This document shows positions 12,661-26,307 of a stretch of 64,000 bases of DNA, in pieces. Numbering within the stretch: the stretch's first letter is position 1; each line of letters opens with the position of its first letter. Location: NCBI RefSeq assembly GCF_048771995.1, contig NC_133032.1, positions 31,441,501-31,505,500 on the forward strand. The letters run 5' to 3'. Origin of the DNA: Taeniopygia guttata (taxonomy: Eukaryota; Chordata; Aves; Passeriformes; Estrildidae). Both the position numbers and the translations under genes were made by a program. The notes below the pieces were generated by a model. The model did no database searches. It was not told the DNA's origin and was given only the letters and a program-made list of their open reading frames with translations.

Positions 12661-13724
12661 ATAAACAAAACCATCTTTTTACTCTATGATAACGTGATCT
12701 ACAGCTCAACCCCATCTGCCTCTCTTCTGTTAAAAAGTAAAATTTCTACCAGTTAGTTTTGTGGCTTAAGGATGTGTATTCACCTGGTCTCCTCCTACAC
12801 CCTTCCACTGCCTCCCTGGCACCTGATTTCACACACAGGTTGTCAGGGGTTTGTGTGTGGATCCTCCTTTTCCTCTGCAGGTAAGGGATTCTCATCTCTG
12901 AGGAGGTTTTTGTTCTGGAAGTTGAGGCAAAAGCAAAGGGTGTTAACCACAAAACCTCAGACTGTGGATTTTGTGCAGCCTGTTGATCAGACCCTTTTGA
13001 GGGAAATTTTCAGTTAAGCATTTTTTAGGGAGCAATGCTTGCACATTTTTTGCCATTTCCATCTTCCAAACAGTTTTTCAAAGGGTAGTGTATCTTTGGC
13101 ACTTCTGTACTACAGATCTGCTGAGAGGCATTTCTGTCATGGGCTTTCTTGCATTAGACTGTTATCAGTCACAGGTTTGAGAAGTGAGCTCAGTTGGGGT
13201 TATTTATAAAATTAAGGGGTGTTTTTTCCTTTCTTCTGCTTTCTCTTTTTACCAGAAAAAAAAAATTGTACTTACATCATAGCAGAAAAATAAACTAAGA
13301 CATAAAATTACCCTGAGAGAAGAAATTACAGCCTAAACCCATGAGATTTTATTTGTTCCTTTCTTTGAATGACCTCTTGCTGACAAACTCAAGGGTCATT
13401 ATTGTGGAAACTTTCAGGCAGAAATGATGTCACCAGAAATCATTTTAATGGAGCCTCATCTTCACATCCTATTGATTTATCTGCTAAGTATGAAGGGAAA
13501 TCAATAAGCAGAATAATTTTCACATCTTTTAAACTTCTACAGTAGCCAAAAAATATTGTCTGGTGCAGACATGAATCACTGGAAAGAAAAATCATAGCTG
13601 TTCATAGGCATGAAAACATTTCTTTATATTAAGAAGGTGATTTTTATGTCTTGCCTACCAGCTTTTGTTTGATGTATTTTTACTAAGGGGGAATTTCACA
13701 CAGTGACAGCAGGGATAAAAAACT
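12661..13724. other. Non-coding DNA between two LINE relics
   Basis: No gene recognised. The first 100 bases may still belong to the L2-like relic. A 9-A run lies at about 13257. Open frames are at most 81 codons. Confidence 0.4.
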
Positions 13725-14046
13725 TGAGGTTTTTCATATTAAAAAGAGAGATCTTCAGAGGGCAGAAGCCAGGCCCAGTAGCCCAAGAGGAATTCAGAGA
13801 ATTTTTCAAAGAATCCATGGATAAGGTTAGGAAAGTTACAGCTCTTATAGAAGTGAATGGCTGGAAATGTCAAGGGAAAAAGAACTTTTATGGGTACATC
13901 AGTGATTAAGGGAAGAATAGGGGAAATGTGGGCCCTGTCCAGAAGCAAACCAGAAAACTTAGTCACCTGGGATATGGAGAAGGCTGAAGGAAACTGGAAC
14001 TGTGTGGTCTTTAAGGTCCCTTGCAACCCAAATCATTCTGTCATTG
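13725..14046 (+). mobile_element. Internally deleted CR1 LINE fragment
   Basis: The left part (about 13725-13990) encodes, across a stop codon and a frame change, a diverged piece of CR1 ORF2 between the endonuclease and reverse transcriptase. The block KKNFYGYISD (13880-13909) matches the family's NKK-FY-YISDKR block, followed in another frame by a remnant of the VGPL...LVT-DMEKAE block. At about 13991 the sequence jumps straight to the CR1 3' tail (GTCTTTAAGGTCCCTTGCAA...AATCATTCTGT). The whole reverse transcriptase domain, normally more than 1.5 kb, is therefore missing. Either an internal deletion occurred or two CR1 pieces were joined. The fragment is not functional. A second CR1 tail in the opposite orientation starts 39 bp to the right. 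Confidence 0.75.
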
Positions 14047-14085
14047 TCTAATTCCAGATAAATCCATATAGATTAATTAATTACA

Positions 14086-14140
14086 GAGTCATAGAATAAT
14101 TTAGGTTAGAAAAGACTTCAAGATTATGGAATCCAAACAT
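14086..14140 (-). mobile_element. CR1 LINE 3'-end fragment, minus strand
   Basis: The text TCATAGAATAATTTAGGTTAGAAAAGACTTCAAGATTATGGAATCCAA (split here only for identification: 14089-14135) is the reverse complement of the CR1 3' tail. It is very short and decays into unrecognised sequence after about 14140. Its 3' end faces the 3' end of the plus-strand CR1 to the left. Confidence 0.7.
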
Positions 14141-15310
14141 GTTTGCTCACTGAAACAGAAGACCTCAGATGGCTTCTTTGCTGTTTTTAAATTAGGAACT
14201 TCATTCCATAAGCGGCTAATGGAAGATAGCTCTGGAGTATTAATTCAGGGAACCCAGTTTAGGAGCTCATTTCTTACTGTGGGTTACTTAGGGAGAGCAG
14301 GATGAAGGGATGTTAATGTGAGCTGTATTCCTCCTTCCCCTCCACCTGGACACTTCAGTGGCATTGAATTCATATTACAGTAGAGATTTGCGAAATAAAA
14401 CAGGTCAATCATTATCCCATAAACTCATTCAACTCTTGGACAAAGGTCTAAATTAAAATTTTGAAATTTTTTTATTTGCATGGAAAGTGCTTTATGTCTG
14501 CTGCCACTTCTTCCCTCCAGGGCTAACTTTGATGTAGTAATGTAATCACTGAGAATAATGCTCCTAAAAAACAATAGAGAACAGTGGTTTTCCATGTGAA
14601 ATATAAGACACTGGAAGATGAAATAAGGTATTTTGTGGTTTTTATGGAAAATAAAAGGTGAATTATTACCTTCTGTGGGTGCTTGTCTGATTATCTATAA
14701 AGACTAAATTATTGTAGTTTGATTATTTAATGATCAATATGATTTAAATTGCAATAAATTAAATGCTATTTTGGGGGGTATTTTTCTAAATATCAAGGGG
14801 TTTCTTAATAATAATCCTAAATATGTTTCTGAAAAATATTTCTTTCACCAAACAAGAAACATATTTTTTAATGTTCTCAGATCATTCATTTGTGGGGTGT
14901 GTACCTTATGACACCATATAGAGGCTGAGCTCAGCTCCTTGTTATTTAACAAGGTCAAATCTAAAATGTCTTAAGTAAGTCACAAAGAGCTATTTTAATT
15001 ATAAATATGTTATTATACATATGCAAAAAACCATTTTAAGTGTGTGGTTTAGCTGCAACATTTGAATGCAGTCATTGACAAAATAATCTAGTCATGCCAG
15101 GTAGTGATGAAAAGTAATTTTGGCCGACTGGCTCCCTTGGGTGCTCATTTCTTTTCACCACTCAGTTCACAGAAACTGGCCTTCATCTCACTCATCACAG
15201 TGTGAATGAAAAGGAATAAAACCAAGGACGTTTGATTTGCAGGTAATCACAGACTGAAACTTTGAAGCGAACCCTTGGCTGCTTCATTCTGTGAATGAGC
15301 TGTCAGTTTG

Positions 15311-15853
15311 TCACCTCCCATGGCCCTCTGTGGGGCTGACTGTGAAGGGAGCAACCTTCCAGATCTTTGGGCCAAAATATCCCAAATGTCCATCTGGAGT
15401 TTGAAAAGTAGCAGCAAATAATGTCATGTCAGATTCTGTGATGTCACAGTTTGATAAAATTATTTTTCCAAGTATTACAACTTTGTGTGCTGTTGAAGCC
15501 ATAGATGCATGAATATGCATTAAAAGGATAATATTGTAAGAGAAAAGTGATGGTTTCAACAAGTTCAAGTGGGAACTCTTCTCCAAGACCCTTTTTGCTG
15601 ACAAAAACGTGTATTGGAGTGTCATGTCTGCATGCCAGACTCTCCTCTTTATACAGCTTTTTCGACTCCCTAAACTCAGAGGGTACAGGCTCTGAATTTT
15701 GCCACCACTTTTTACAAGCAGGCTCAGCTCCAGGTAGGTTCTTTCCCCTTGGCCACTTGCCAGATTAAAAGCATTCCATGTTTCCTCACAAGCACTGACC
15801 TCCTCACCAGCCTCCAGCTGGGACTGTTTATGCTGAGCAGAGGATAAAAACAA
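15311..15853 (-). other. 180-codon open frame, unrecognised, probably chance
   Basis: The longest open frame outside repeats and the GC-rich island. It opens on TTG. The first in-frame ATG lies about 76 codons in, leaving roughly 104 codons. The translation has no recognisable domain, no signal peptide and no low-complexity bias. I see no clear acceptor or donor arrangement that would make it an exon. A frame of this length is somewhat unusual in AT-rich DNA but not remarkable over 64 kb and six frames. Confidence 0.15.
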
Positions 15854-16195
15854 GGCTTAAACTCTTTACTTCAATTATGCTCATCTGGCAGATGAAACAC
15901 ATTGCTAATTCAAAAAAAGAATTTTTACATGAAGGGCACATCTTCCTCAAGGCTTTCCAAACTAAATTAGTATTCAATTTAAATCTTTCTTCACCTCCTA
16001 ATCTTTGAAAATCTAATAATACATTTTTCCTTTCATTGCATTACCACATCAAAACAAAACTTGTAGATACTTATTCTAAATTCACTGTCTTTGCTTTCAA
16101 CAACATTTTCTGAACAGCCATAGTTTCTAAAACCTCATCTCTATGTTCTTTTTATGTCCTTTTAATTTAAATAGGATTTTTGGTTTGAATTTTTT

Positions 16196-16290
16196 AGGGT
16201 GGCTTTTTTTTTGTTTTGTTTTTTGGTGGGTATTTTGGGGGAGTTTGGGTTTTTTTGCTCTTTTGCTTTTTCATTTGTTTGTTTGTTTGA
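16196..16290. repeat. T/G-rich low-complexity tract
   Basis: Runs of T interrupted by G, including TTTTTTTTTGTTTTG, several GGGT-type blocks and three GTTT repeats near 16277. Simple sequence without gene content. Confidence 0.7.
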
Positions 16291-19200
16291 TGTTGCATTT
16301 GTGTAGAAGAATAATGAAACTTTTTTCAAATAAACTACCAACCAAGGACAATGTAAATTGGCCTAAGCAGATTGATTTCATCAGGGAATTGTAAAATGCT
16401 CCCTGGGTATATTTACAACTGTTACCTCTATCAGCTTCATACAATCTTAATTGTATATTGACTTCTGAAGAAAATTCTGCAAGGTCAAACTCCAGTCAAA
16501 ACTCGAAGACTATTTGAAAATATTAATTTTATGTATCAATTTTATGAGTATCTGGTAATTATGTTAGTGTATGGACTCAAAAGGTTCAATCTTACAGGTC
16601 CTTTCAGCAGATATGCAGCAAGTCAGCAATGTTCTAATGATTGTTCTTTCTGTTTGTACAGAAATTAGTGATTCTTTGCAGTATCTGAGCTGACCTCCAA
16701 ACATTGAGCCTGGGATTGTGGAGTAGCCATTGAACTAAGCAATCCAGAATAGAGAAGATATTCAACCCTGATTTTGAGGAGAACCAAGGGCAGGAGTTTG
16801 GGGATAACCCAGCCCCAAAAGCTGCCTCAGGTCTTCTGCCTTGTCCAAGTACTGGGTAAAAATAAGATCTCAGCAGGCACTCCTTTCTTTCCTTCTGTTT
16901 TCCAGCCAGCTGTGTTACTCTGGACTTGGAATTAACAACCTGGTTTGAGAGAATGTGTCGTTGATCCCTACCTTTCCCAAAATCAACAGTACCCCTCATT
17001 AGTAACAAAGCTACCTGTAAAATCACAGAAAAATTATAGGGAAAAAAACCCAAAGAATCCTGTAGCTAATGATGGGCCGTTTACAGAAGAATATAAGAAT
17101 GTGGGTTCCTCTCTGAAATAAATGCTTTTACAGGTTTCACAGGTCCTGCTAATATGGCAAAGAGAGATAGATGTTTGTTAAAAGCTGAATCATGTCCATT
17201 TCATACCTTGCTGACAAAAGCCCATTAATACTCTTGACAATTTACAGTTTTTATATATTCTGGATAAACCTCCTTTCAGCCTTATCTTGGTTGATTTTGA
17301 ATGTGCTCAGCCTCAGAGATGGCCTTTTCTAATATTAGGGTCAGAGTCAGGGAAAGCAGAGCTTCCATGATCATTTGACATCTCCTAGGATGAAACCCAA
17401 AAACTTACAGTGGAGAAGTTTTTTCCATCCCTACAGCATTTGAGATGCCAGAGTTTCTCCTTCCCTACAGAACAGAGTGGTTCTTTCAATGGATTAAAGG
17501 ATTTTTCTTCCAGCAGTGCCCATACTGGGCTGGTGGCAAGGCCAGTTAAGGGGCTTGGCCATTTCTGGAAAAGCCAGTCCATAATTTTATGTTTGTGAGA
17601 GTTTGTAGGATTTTAACAGTGAATCCATGAGGAAGTCTTTCAAGAAGGAATAACATTTTAGACAGTAGGTCATGAGGAAACTGATGATCATAAAGCAAAG
17701 GAAAAAGAGGAGATTTTGCAGCTCGTATCTTTGAAAGTATCTGAAGAAATAACCGCATTTTCCCCAGGCAGCTGTTTAAAATGTACTGGAGTACCTGCTT
17801 GCATTATTTATCTCATTCTGGGTGTCTGTGTTGATTGTGCTGGCTAACTCTTCCAAGCAGGAGGGGAAGTTCTGATTAAACCATGTGTGCCTAACTGCCT
17901 TTTTTAACTCAACACCAACTGAACAGAAGTAGACATGTGCAATCAGCCCTTCATCATTTATGAGCCACGGTTTATTCAATTTCCATTTCTATTTCAGTCA
18001 GTCTGCTTTAAACAAACACAGCCTATTTTTCACTTTTTATTTGGACACCTGAAATATTTTATGATATTTCAGTCTAGATTTATATCCTGAAAAGCCTTGG
18101 AAAAGGGTACAAAGTTTCAAATCTTGTATTTATTTACAACTGACAAGTTTTGGGGCAGATTACCATTTATTCCTATGTAACTGATTATGTCTTATCCTGT
18201 CTTTTCTTGGACTATTTTTTATAACTAAAAAAAAAATCTAGAAAATTAATAAAATTAATTAATTCATTCATCCACTAAATAGTGTTTTTCAGCAAATATG
18301 TCTTGCACCATAATTTACTGAAACGAAGCAGCTTCATGAGGTCCCCCAGGAATTTCTCAGATTTATATACTTATTTTTCCAAATTGCTATGAATGATGCA
18401 AGACCTGTGTCCAGAAATTGCCTGTATTCTACCGAAGAGCTGTCAAACAAGATATTGTGAAAACGTCCCCAAATGCTGCCTCCTACCTGGCACAGAAAAT
18501 TACTTGGACAGGCTTAAGGAAGCTCTGTGCTCTGGTTCGAATCAAAACTATTTGCCTGAAATAGTGACATCGGTGAAAAGCCCTGCACTAAAAATTAGTG
18601 GTATTTCATAAAGTTGAAAGAAAGCTAGTCAGGAAATCAGGAGTATTAGACAAAAAAGGGCTTATGTAAAGACATCAATACCTCAAGAATTTCTTTGTAT
18701 TCACCCAAGAGATGCTCCAGTTTAAAGAATGTATTCACAGAGCCGACACTTATGGTCTTTAAAGGATCCTAGTGAATTTGTGGAGCCTGTAGTTCATGAC
18801 AAAGCCAAATTTAAACCTGAATGCAATTAAGAAATGGTTAGAGATCTCTTACTGACAACCTTGATAAAAGGTATGGCATAAAAATCAGTATATAATGGTG
18901 AATGCGAACTTCCTATAATTTTGTCACTCAGAATTGTTTGGGGACCTATTAAATGGTTTCTAATCAATCTGTGCACTGAAATCCAGATAAATAGATTCTA
19001 AATCCAGATCCAAAGGACGATCTCATAGAAGGTAAAGCTTGCCATAGTCCATTAGCAATGACAATGAGGTTAAAATATTAATGTGTAATGTAATTGTTAA
19101 GGATTTTTGTGAGGAACCACCACCAAGGCAATCACCCTTCACACAGTACGATGCAGTGTGATCAAACCTCTGTGTTTAGAAACCTGTTGATTTACTGTGG

Positions 19201-21075
19201 TTAGACATTTGCTGGCAGATTTTTTAAATTCATTTAATAGATGCAAAGAAAAATAATTGTGTAGTTCATGCAATCTGCTGCAGGAAGGTTTAAAAGTGAT
19301 TTAGAGCAAGTGACCAAAAGAAAGAGGTTCATGCCTTTTTCTCCTGTATGTGGTTGAATGGCTGATAACACACATCTGGAGAGAAAGTCAGAGAAGCAGT
19401 TGTTTTTGGAAGGGCATTTAAATTCTAGGTAAGGAAATATACCAAGATACAGAGAGGGCCACAGTGGAGATGACACACTGCAGAGTGTGGTGTGGTTTGG
19501 TTCAGCTGAAAGGGAAACTGAGGCCTCTCCATGCTTGTCTGAGGAAATATTAACAGATACAGAATTGTCTGCAATGGTTTTAGAGAGCATGATATTTAGA
19601 ATAATATATTATGAATATATATTGAAAGAAAGAGAGCAACATCATCACTTTTGCTTATCAGCTGGGCTTCTGCCCAATATACTCATAAAAATGATGAGGC
19701 TGTCTTCCTCCCCTAGCTGCAGCAGATGTGGGGAGCATGACTGACACTCCTTCCATGCTCTTATCACAAACAGATATCAGAGAGTCAATCTCTCCCCAGC
19801 CCTGCAATGTGTCTCCAGGCTCTGACAGCACAGACATGAGGCATATTTTAAGCTGCCTGTAGATTCCAGGGTGAATGAGAGATTTAATATGGGGAAATGT
19901 TCACTGATAAAAAGGGACTTATTTAACATGCCCACTCTGTGCTGCATTCCAAAAGAGGCAGATAAAAAGCAAGAAATAATAATAAAGAAAATGTGTAGGT
20001 GGATTTATTCATATGTGATTTTGTCCATCACCAGTAAAATATTTTTCTCACTGCACGACAGAAAACTAGGAGAATGGGGTGAAGACAATATATGTCCTGT
20101 TAAGCAGAATTTGGAGCAAGAAGAAATCATTTATAGATTTATAGAGAGGGCATTAATGTTTGTGAAGACTGCCTGTAATCCAGCTTGTATCAAGGCTTAT
20201 CAATGAGCACAGGAGCCCTATCAGATATTGGAGGGGAATGGTTTGATGCCAGCTGATAGGGAAAGGTTAGATATTTTATATCTCTAGATCTGTTACTAAA
20301 AACCTTTGCTGTGATCACAAATAAGCTGAATTTATGTCTGTAAGTATAGTACCAAAAATGCAACACAGATCACATAATCTTGTTTTCCAGCCAGACCACT
20401 TAGCAATGCACATAAAAATATCACATAAAAGGAGTCTAATGTCTCAGATCTTTACAAATGTCTAACAAATAACAGTTTGAGAGAGAGGAAAAACATTATG
20501 CATAAAACATGATCAATATATGTTGCCTTATTCAAATAACATATTTATGTATTTTGGACATTTGCATTTTACAGTTTGCCATGAAATATTCTCTTTCCTT
20601 GGTTTCAGAGAAGAGGCAGACAGCTGCTGGAGCCACAGATATAAGAATGTTTCCCCTTTAAAATGCCTTTGCCTGTTGCCTTCCACAGGGACAGAGATCA
20701 GCTGGGAGAGGGAGCAAAGTTTATCTGTGCTCTGTCAGCCTGTGGCAAAGGATGTGGCTTCTTGGAAGCATTCATCTATAGAGGTACAGCATTAGACATA
20801 TGCCAGAGTTATGCTCTGCACTAGGGAAAATATTGAAAAATCATTTTTCAGCATGATCTCCCTATTATTGGGTTTTGGTTTTTTGGTGTTTTTTTTTTTT
20901 GTGAGCCTCAGCTGAATCCATAATGTTGTCTTAACCCTCCCATTGTGGGAGTGGGGAAGGGGGGAAATACTTGATTCAAAAATGGTAAATATTATAAATA
21001 TTGTTTCCAATTTTTATTCCAAATGATGAAAATAAGTTTTATCATAATTATACATGTAATATATTGATGAAGAGA

Positions 21076-21210
21076 AGTGGTGGAATCCACCATCCCTGGA
21101 AGTGTTTAAGAAACAGAAGCTGTGGTGCATATGGGCATAGTTCTGGTATTGTTAAATTAATTGTTGGACTCAATGACTTTGGAGGTCTTTTCCAACCTTA
21201 ATAATTCTAT
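21076..21210 (+). mobile_element. CR1 LINE 3'-end fragment
   Basis: Starts in the conserved stretch GTGGTGGAATCCACCATCCC, continues through the CR1 3' region (CTGGAAGTGTTTAAGAAAC) and ends with GTTGGACTCAATGACTTTGG and TCTTTTCCAACCTTAATAAT. The terminal ATTCTATG-type microsatellite is reduced to ATTCTATATAAATA. It is 5'-truncated like most CR1 copies, carries many substitutions, and contains no ORF2 remnant. Confidence 0.9.
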
Positions 21211-21820
21211 ATAAATAATTACTTAAATGCATAATTATATATAATATAGAATTATATTGGTTATTAAAATATTTATATTTTGTAAATTAAAAAGTGGTAA
21301 AATGAAGGTGATTTTGCATGCTGCCCTTTTTCATGTATTCAAAAGAAAACTTATACAAGTTAAAGTAAAATTTTTTGGGAAGAGAGAGGTGAACATTATT
21401 ATGAGGAAAGAGACCATAACTCTCTGCTTTTAGATTAAATCAAAGAATAGGTTCATCATTTTTCCCTGTGGCAATTTAATTCACATTTTGCACTGTTCAG
21501 GTAGAAGCATATTAATGTCAAATTACAGAAAGCTAGTCATTGTAATGCAGTGAATAACTAATTCCATTGTTAAAATGTATCAGTGGTTCTCAGTCAAGGA
21601 TAAATGACGTTGCCTTTTCTGTGCAGAAGGAAAAATCCTCAGTGCAGTCAGGAGACTGATGGATGTTAAAGATACTCTGTCTTAGAACTCCAATCCTCAT
21701 CGGAATTGCTCGTGCCCACTACTCCTGCCAGCTAGGCCTGTTAAAAAGATAATTTAAAAAATTCACAAAGGAAAAGTTCTGCTTCTCCGTGTCGTGCTGG
21801 CTGGTTTGTTCATTTGTCAG
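21211..21820. other. AT-rich non-coding DNA, nothing recognised
   Basis: Very AT-rich immediately after the CR1 tail (TATATAATATAG region near 21240). No gene or named repeat. Confidence 0.45.
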
Positions 21821-21881
21821 GTCTCTGTATATTGCTTTCACCTATTTCCCAAGTCTCTGTATATTGCTTTCACCTATTTCC
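21821..21881. repeat. Near-perfect 32-bp tandem duplication
   Basis: GTCTCTGTATATTGCTTTCA begins at 21821 and again at 21853. The two copies are identical over the 29 bases available (to TTTCC), so this duplication is young compared with the 60-bp one at 2.7 kb. Confidence 0.9.
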
Positions 21882-24800
21882 TTGTACTTTTAGCAAAATG
21901 GTTCCACACCTTAGTGACAGCCCCTTCCTGGGGGCTGCACAGACCAGTGGAGTGAGGGAGAGGAGGGCATTTAAAAGGACTAAGAGAAGGGAAATACAAA
22001 ATTTCATGCTCACTGGAAGCAAGGAAAGGTCCTAAAATCAGCTCCTTGGCTGCAGTTTCCTGCTCTTCTCCAGCACAGGGAATCTGCTCTGTGCTGAGTT
22101 ACAGTGAGGCTCACAAAGAGCAAAACCCAAAACCTCTCCTCTCCTTCCTCTGCAGGGTGATGGCATTTGACTCTGAAGGAGGAGGGCAGGACAGTGGCAA
22201 AAGGAAGCCAGAAATTTGATTTTACCTCCTGCAGGTCATTCAAATGTTATTTAGCATTAAGCACAGCACAGCCATTCAGAGGGCCAAAGCAGCTGTTCTA
22301 GTCACCAAAGATACCTTTCCAAGAAGATATTGATTTTTAAAAATTACAGCCACTGGGACCCATACATATTTTGTTCTTGCTCTCACACCTGCAATTATAA
22401 GGATCTATATGCATGTATATTTTTAATCCCTATTTTCATATATTTTTAATATACACATGTATATTTAATGGATGCTTTTGCTTCTTGTTCTGAATCTCAA
22501 TAGCCAGAAGGACTCTGCTCCTTCACCTCACTGTCACCTTGATAGCTCCCCAGAATTTCTGATTGGACTGCAGACTTAGAGAAACTGGAGAGGTGTTGAA
22601 CAGGCTGCTTTGGTTGTATATATGAACTGCACATCAAATCTCCTGGGCTACCTTAAAACCATGGCATCTGGGCCAGCTCAATATCTTGAGATATGTTATT
22701 AACAGTGAAATGAAATCCAAAGCTAATGGCAAATTTTCTATTTCCCATCAGTCCATTTTCGCTTTGTTCCATTCTCTCACTTTCTGAAGATGTTTTGAAG
22801 GACATTTGGACTTATAAAATCTTCACTATTGCCCAGTTGGCTTTTGCTCATACAAATGTAGGAGCAAAATAGCTTAGGAAAATTTTCTTTGCCATGGAAA
22901 ATTCAAATAATGAACTTGTCAATTACTAAAATTTTTTTTTCCTTAACAGTTAGTCTTTAAGAGAAAAGATTTTGAATTATCATGTTACTGGAAATGGAGA
23001 TAAAACCTTTCCTTAAATAGTACAGCTAGAGGTGATATTTCCATCTGTTCTGCTATGGAAAAGAAACTTGTTAGGAACGGAGGATTTGCTGCTTTTCAAG
23101 AAAAGATCAGGCAAGGTCACCAAAATGTCTCAGAGGCTAATCTCATGGGTGGCTTTATTTATTCCTCCCTAGCAGTGGTAGCTCAAATCTGCTTAGCTTA
23201 AAAGTCTGGAGTACAGGCTGAGGTTTCTGTCTTTGTTTTTACTTCCAACTCCACAAATTAAGCTGGGGTTTGAAAATCAGTCAGTTTCCTTTCTCCATTA
23301 ACAATTCTTCCACAGGAGTCTGGCTGATTCTTTTGTTCTCCAGGAATAAATACAAGTAAAATATTGCAGATCTAAGAGCTAACAGTAATTCCTTCTCTGG
23401 CTGAGAGGACTCCCAGGAGCTGTCCCTCATACAGGCTCCCTGATATCTGTCAGACTCTCCAGCAGCTAAAGCAACTCTCACTATTATTGCCTTTATTGTC
23501 TTTATTTGTCTTTGTTCACTCCAACTGTAAAAACCACACAAAAGGCTTTTTTACCCTGTTTGGAGCTGTATGTGGTGTAGTTTTTAATTACCATTGTAAG
23601 CACTTCCTGAGGTTACCTTTCCACATCTTGGGCACTGTACAGATATTTCCAGGTCTAATGCATTCTGCTTTACTATATGGTAGTCACAATTGTCTATTAA
23701 TTTTCTTGACACTTTTCCTGTCATATTCTGCAGAAATTCCTGTTTAAATTCAGCATGACTATTCACCGAAAGTGTTACTGCTCAGCAGAAGTAAAGACCA
23801 GCAAACTTTGACAATAGAAACTGGAGTAGTCCATTTACTGCTGCAATTTGAAGAAGGCTGTCTGCATTTCCTGGGCACTGCTGGCTGTGCTGGGCCATTT
23901 CTGATACCCCACTTTCAGCAGGTTCCAGGAACTCCAAGACAGTCTTCATGTCTCTGCTTAGAAATAGAAGCTGAGTTCCCTACCACAGGAAAGGCAAGAC
24001 TCCTTCTCATGGGAATAAAGATGTGGTATCCATCCATTGTGGATGGAAGAGGGATTTGAGTCTAAGTAGGAAAGAGAAAGGGGATAACATTTTGAAAATT
24101 TCTTCTTTCGTTTTTATCTAACTTGAAATCCAGCCTTGACAGTCCAAGGAATTCAACAGACATGGCCAACATTCATATCCTTTTTCTTTCTCAGCTGGTG
24201 AAAACCTTTCTGTCAAAAAAATATTTCCATAAAAAAACCAAATAATTGCTACCCAAAGAAAAATTACTTTTTCATTTTTACTCTTTTTTTTTTTTTTTTT
24301 TTTTTAGTATTAGCTTATTAGTGCCAGTCTCTAGACTGGAATCTGCCCTTTATTCACCATCCATCTCCAATGCCACATAGCAATGACTGACAACAGGAGT
24401 TGTAATAATAATACTGATATCATTTAACTTTTATCTAATTTAAGTTAGTTTTAAGTTTTTCCCACAGAAATGGTATTGTTCCATGTCAAATGTATCTATA
24501 TTTTGGTTGCTAATGGAGGTACACTAAATAAATAGAATGCTGGCAGTTTGTGTCTAAAGTTAAGTTCTGTTTAAATTGATTTGTTAAAAGAACCAATATT
24601 ATTTTACTGTATTTTACCTTTGGTACAATGTCTCATGATATCCTGCTGAACATAACAGTCTTAACTATGCATCATTTAATGCAAATATTGCTGCTTAGGG
24701 TGATGGGCACATTTTTAAGAAAGATATATCAAAGTGAAGCCTGCATTTCTAGGACTATTACATTGCATTATCTTAAGAAATAGAACATAATGAAAATGGT

Positions 24801-26307
24801 TTTTCTCCACAGATTTTAAATGCACTTTTTTACAAGTTCTAACTCTACAGGAAGTGGAGATTTTTTTTTCTTTATTTTTATAAGAAAAGTCAAACTTTAC
24901 AAACCCATACACAGGTTCACACAGAGTCAGAAGCCTTGTTCTGAACAGAAATACTTTGTCATACTCCTGCAGCACTCAGCAGAATTGCACTCCTGCACTC
25001 TGTCCCTTCTTGTTTGACTCAGTGTCAATAGTGCCCATCCCTGCTCAGGGCTCTCTGAATCTTGGGCAAATCTTTAGGCTTTGACTCAACTTGCCCAACT
25101 TTCAGAAATTCTCCCTTTGATGGAAAGGGCCATGTTTTGGGGAAAGAGAGGGGAATTAATACAAGAGCTGTGTCTGTGCTTTAAAAGGTGACCTTGCCAC
25201 CTGCACTGTCAAACACCAGGGCTAAAAATGGGTATACTGTGGAAATTTATTATTTCTATTTCTAAAGGGGCACATTTTTTAAAATTCTGGGCCAAGACTC
25301 TTATAAATAATCAAACTTTTGAATCCCTGCACACAAATAAAACATTCCATTCACTCCTCTAGAAAATAACCAACATTCAATCAGAACCTTTAGCACTTTA
25401 CTTGTCTTAGGGTCTGCAAGCTGAAACACATTTATTTTATACCTGGAAGTTTGGTCAAACATAAAGCAAATCATTAAATCTACAAACACCAGTTCAGGCA
25501 CATTGCCTTGCCTATTCTGGATTTAAAAAGAAATAATAAAATAAAATTTCTGGTGCAGGGAGTTCAGTTTACCATGAAATCAGATGTTCAAAGTGCTGCT
25601 GTCCAGCAACCACAGACAAGTGTGAAATCTCAAGGTGAGAACTTTGAAGAGGGACAAAAGATTCAGTAGGTTAGAATTGCAAAGCAGGTACCTTTAAAGC
25701 AATTCAAACTGATAAATGGCTTACTTGTCCTTCCTGTAACGGATAATGTCCAGTCTTATTCCATAATTTCTCATTTTCAATTATGTTATTCACTTTCAGT
25801 GCAAAAATAACACCCTTTCTAAAAGCAGATTTACAATTGCACAACTTAAATTTAGACACATTAAAAATGGAGAATCATTTCAACATTTGTCTTAGAATAT
25901 GCTTTAAAATATCTGGGATGTTTTCAGGGCAGACCACTTTTTGTAAACAAAGTTGCTAAAAGTTAAATAAATGCCCTATAATGAAATTTGGCTGAACTGG
26001 GAAGGATTTATGTCTGTAATTTTTTATAAAAACTGCAGCATGGCTCTATAGGAAAAAAAAAAATAAAAAAGGAAGAATGAAAAAGGGCAAAAGAAGATCA
26101 GCCCAGAAGCTTGTCCAATAAGCTGAAAATAACAGCTTTCCCACCAGGTTAGGCAAGTAAGAAGGTTAAATATCACAACAGGAAAAAGCTGTCTAAACTA
26201 CCAGACAATTTTAGCTAACAGTCCTTAGAGAATATTTTTAAAAGGTATCTAAAATAAAAATAACATCTTCCCAGTGGAGGAGTTAGTGCAGAGAAAACAA
26301 TGGAGGG
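21882..26307. other. Non-coding DNA without supported genes
   Basis: No recognised gene. Open frames stay below about 95 codons. A 22-T run at 24284-24305 is listed separately. The stretch 25250-26270 is AT-rich and featureless apart from a 10-A run near 26056. Confidence 0.45.
24284..24305. repeat. Poly(T) run, 22 T
   Basis: Uninterrupted T run after TTTTTACTC. No retrocopy recognised on either side. Confidence 0.9.

Larger units (their letters stand above)
14141..21075. other. AT-rich unique DNA without supported genes
   Basis: Nearly 7 kb without a recognised gene or repeat family. The longest frame is 15311-15853 (listed separately). Others, such as 16634-17053 minus (139 codons), 19234-19590 minus (118) and 19871-20206 plus (111, opening on GTG), show no domain. 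A T/G-rich low-complexity patch lies at 16196-16290 and small TTAA-rich patches near 18240 and 21220. Confidence 0.45.

Noticed and set aside
19871..20206. 111-codon plus-strand frame with a plausible amino-acid mix
   Set aside because: Opens on GTG; no domain or conserved motif recognised; length is unremarkable for 64 kb in six frames.
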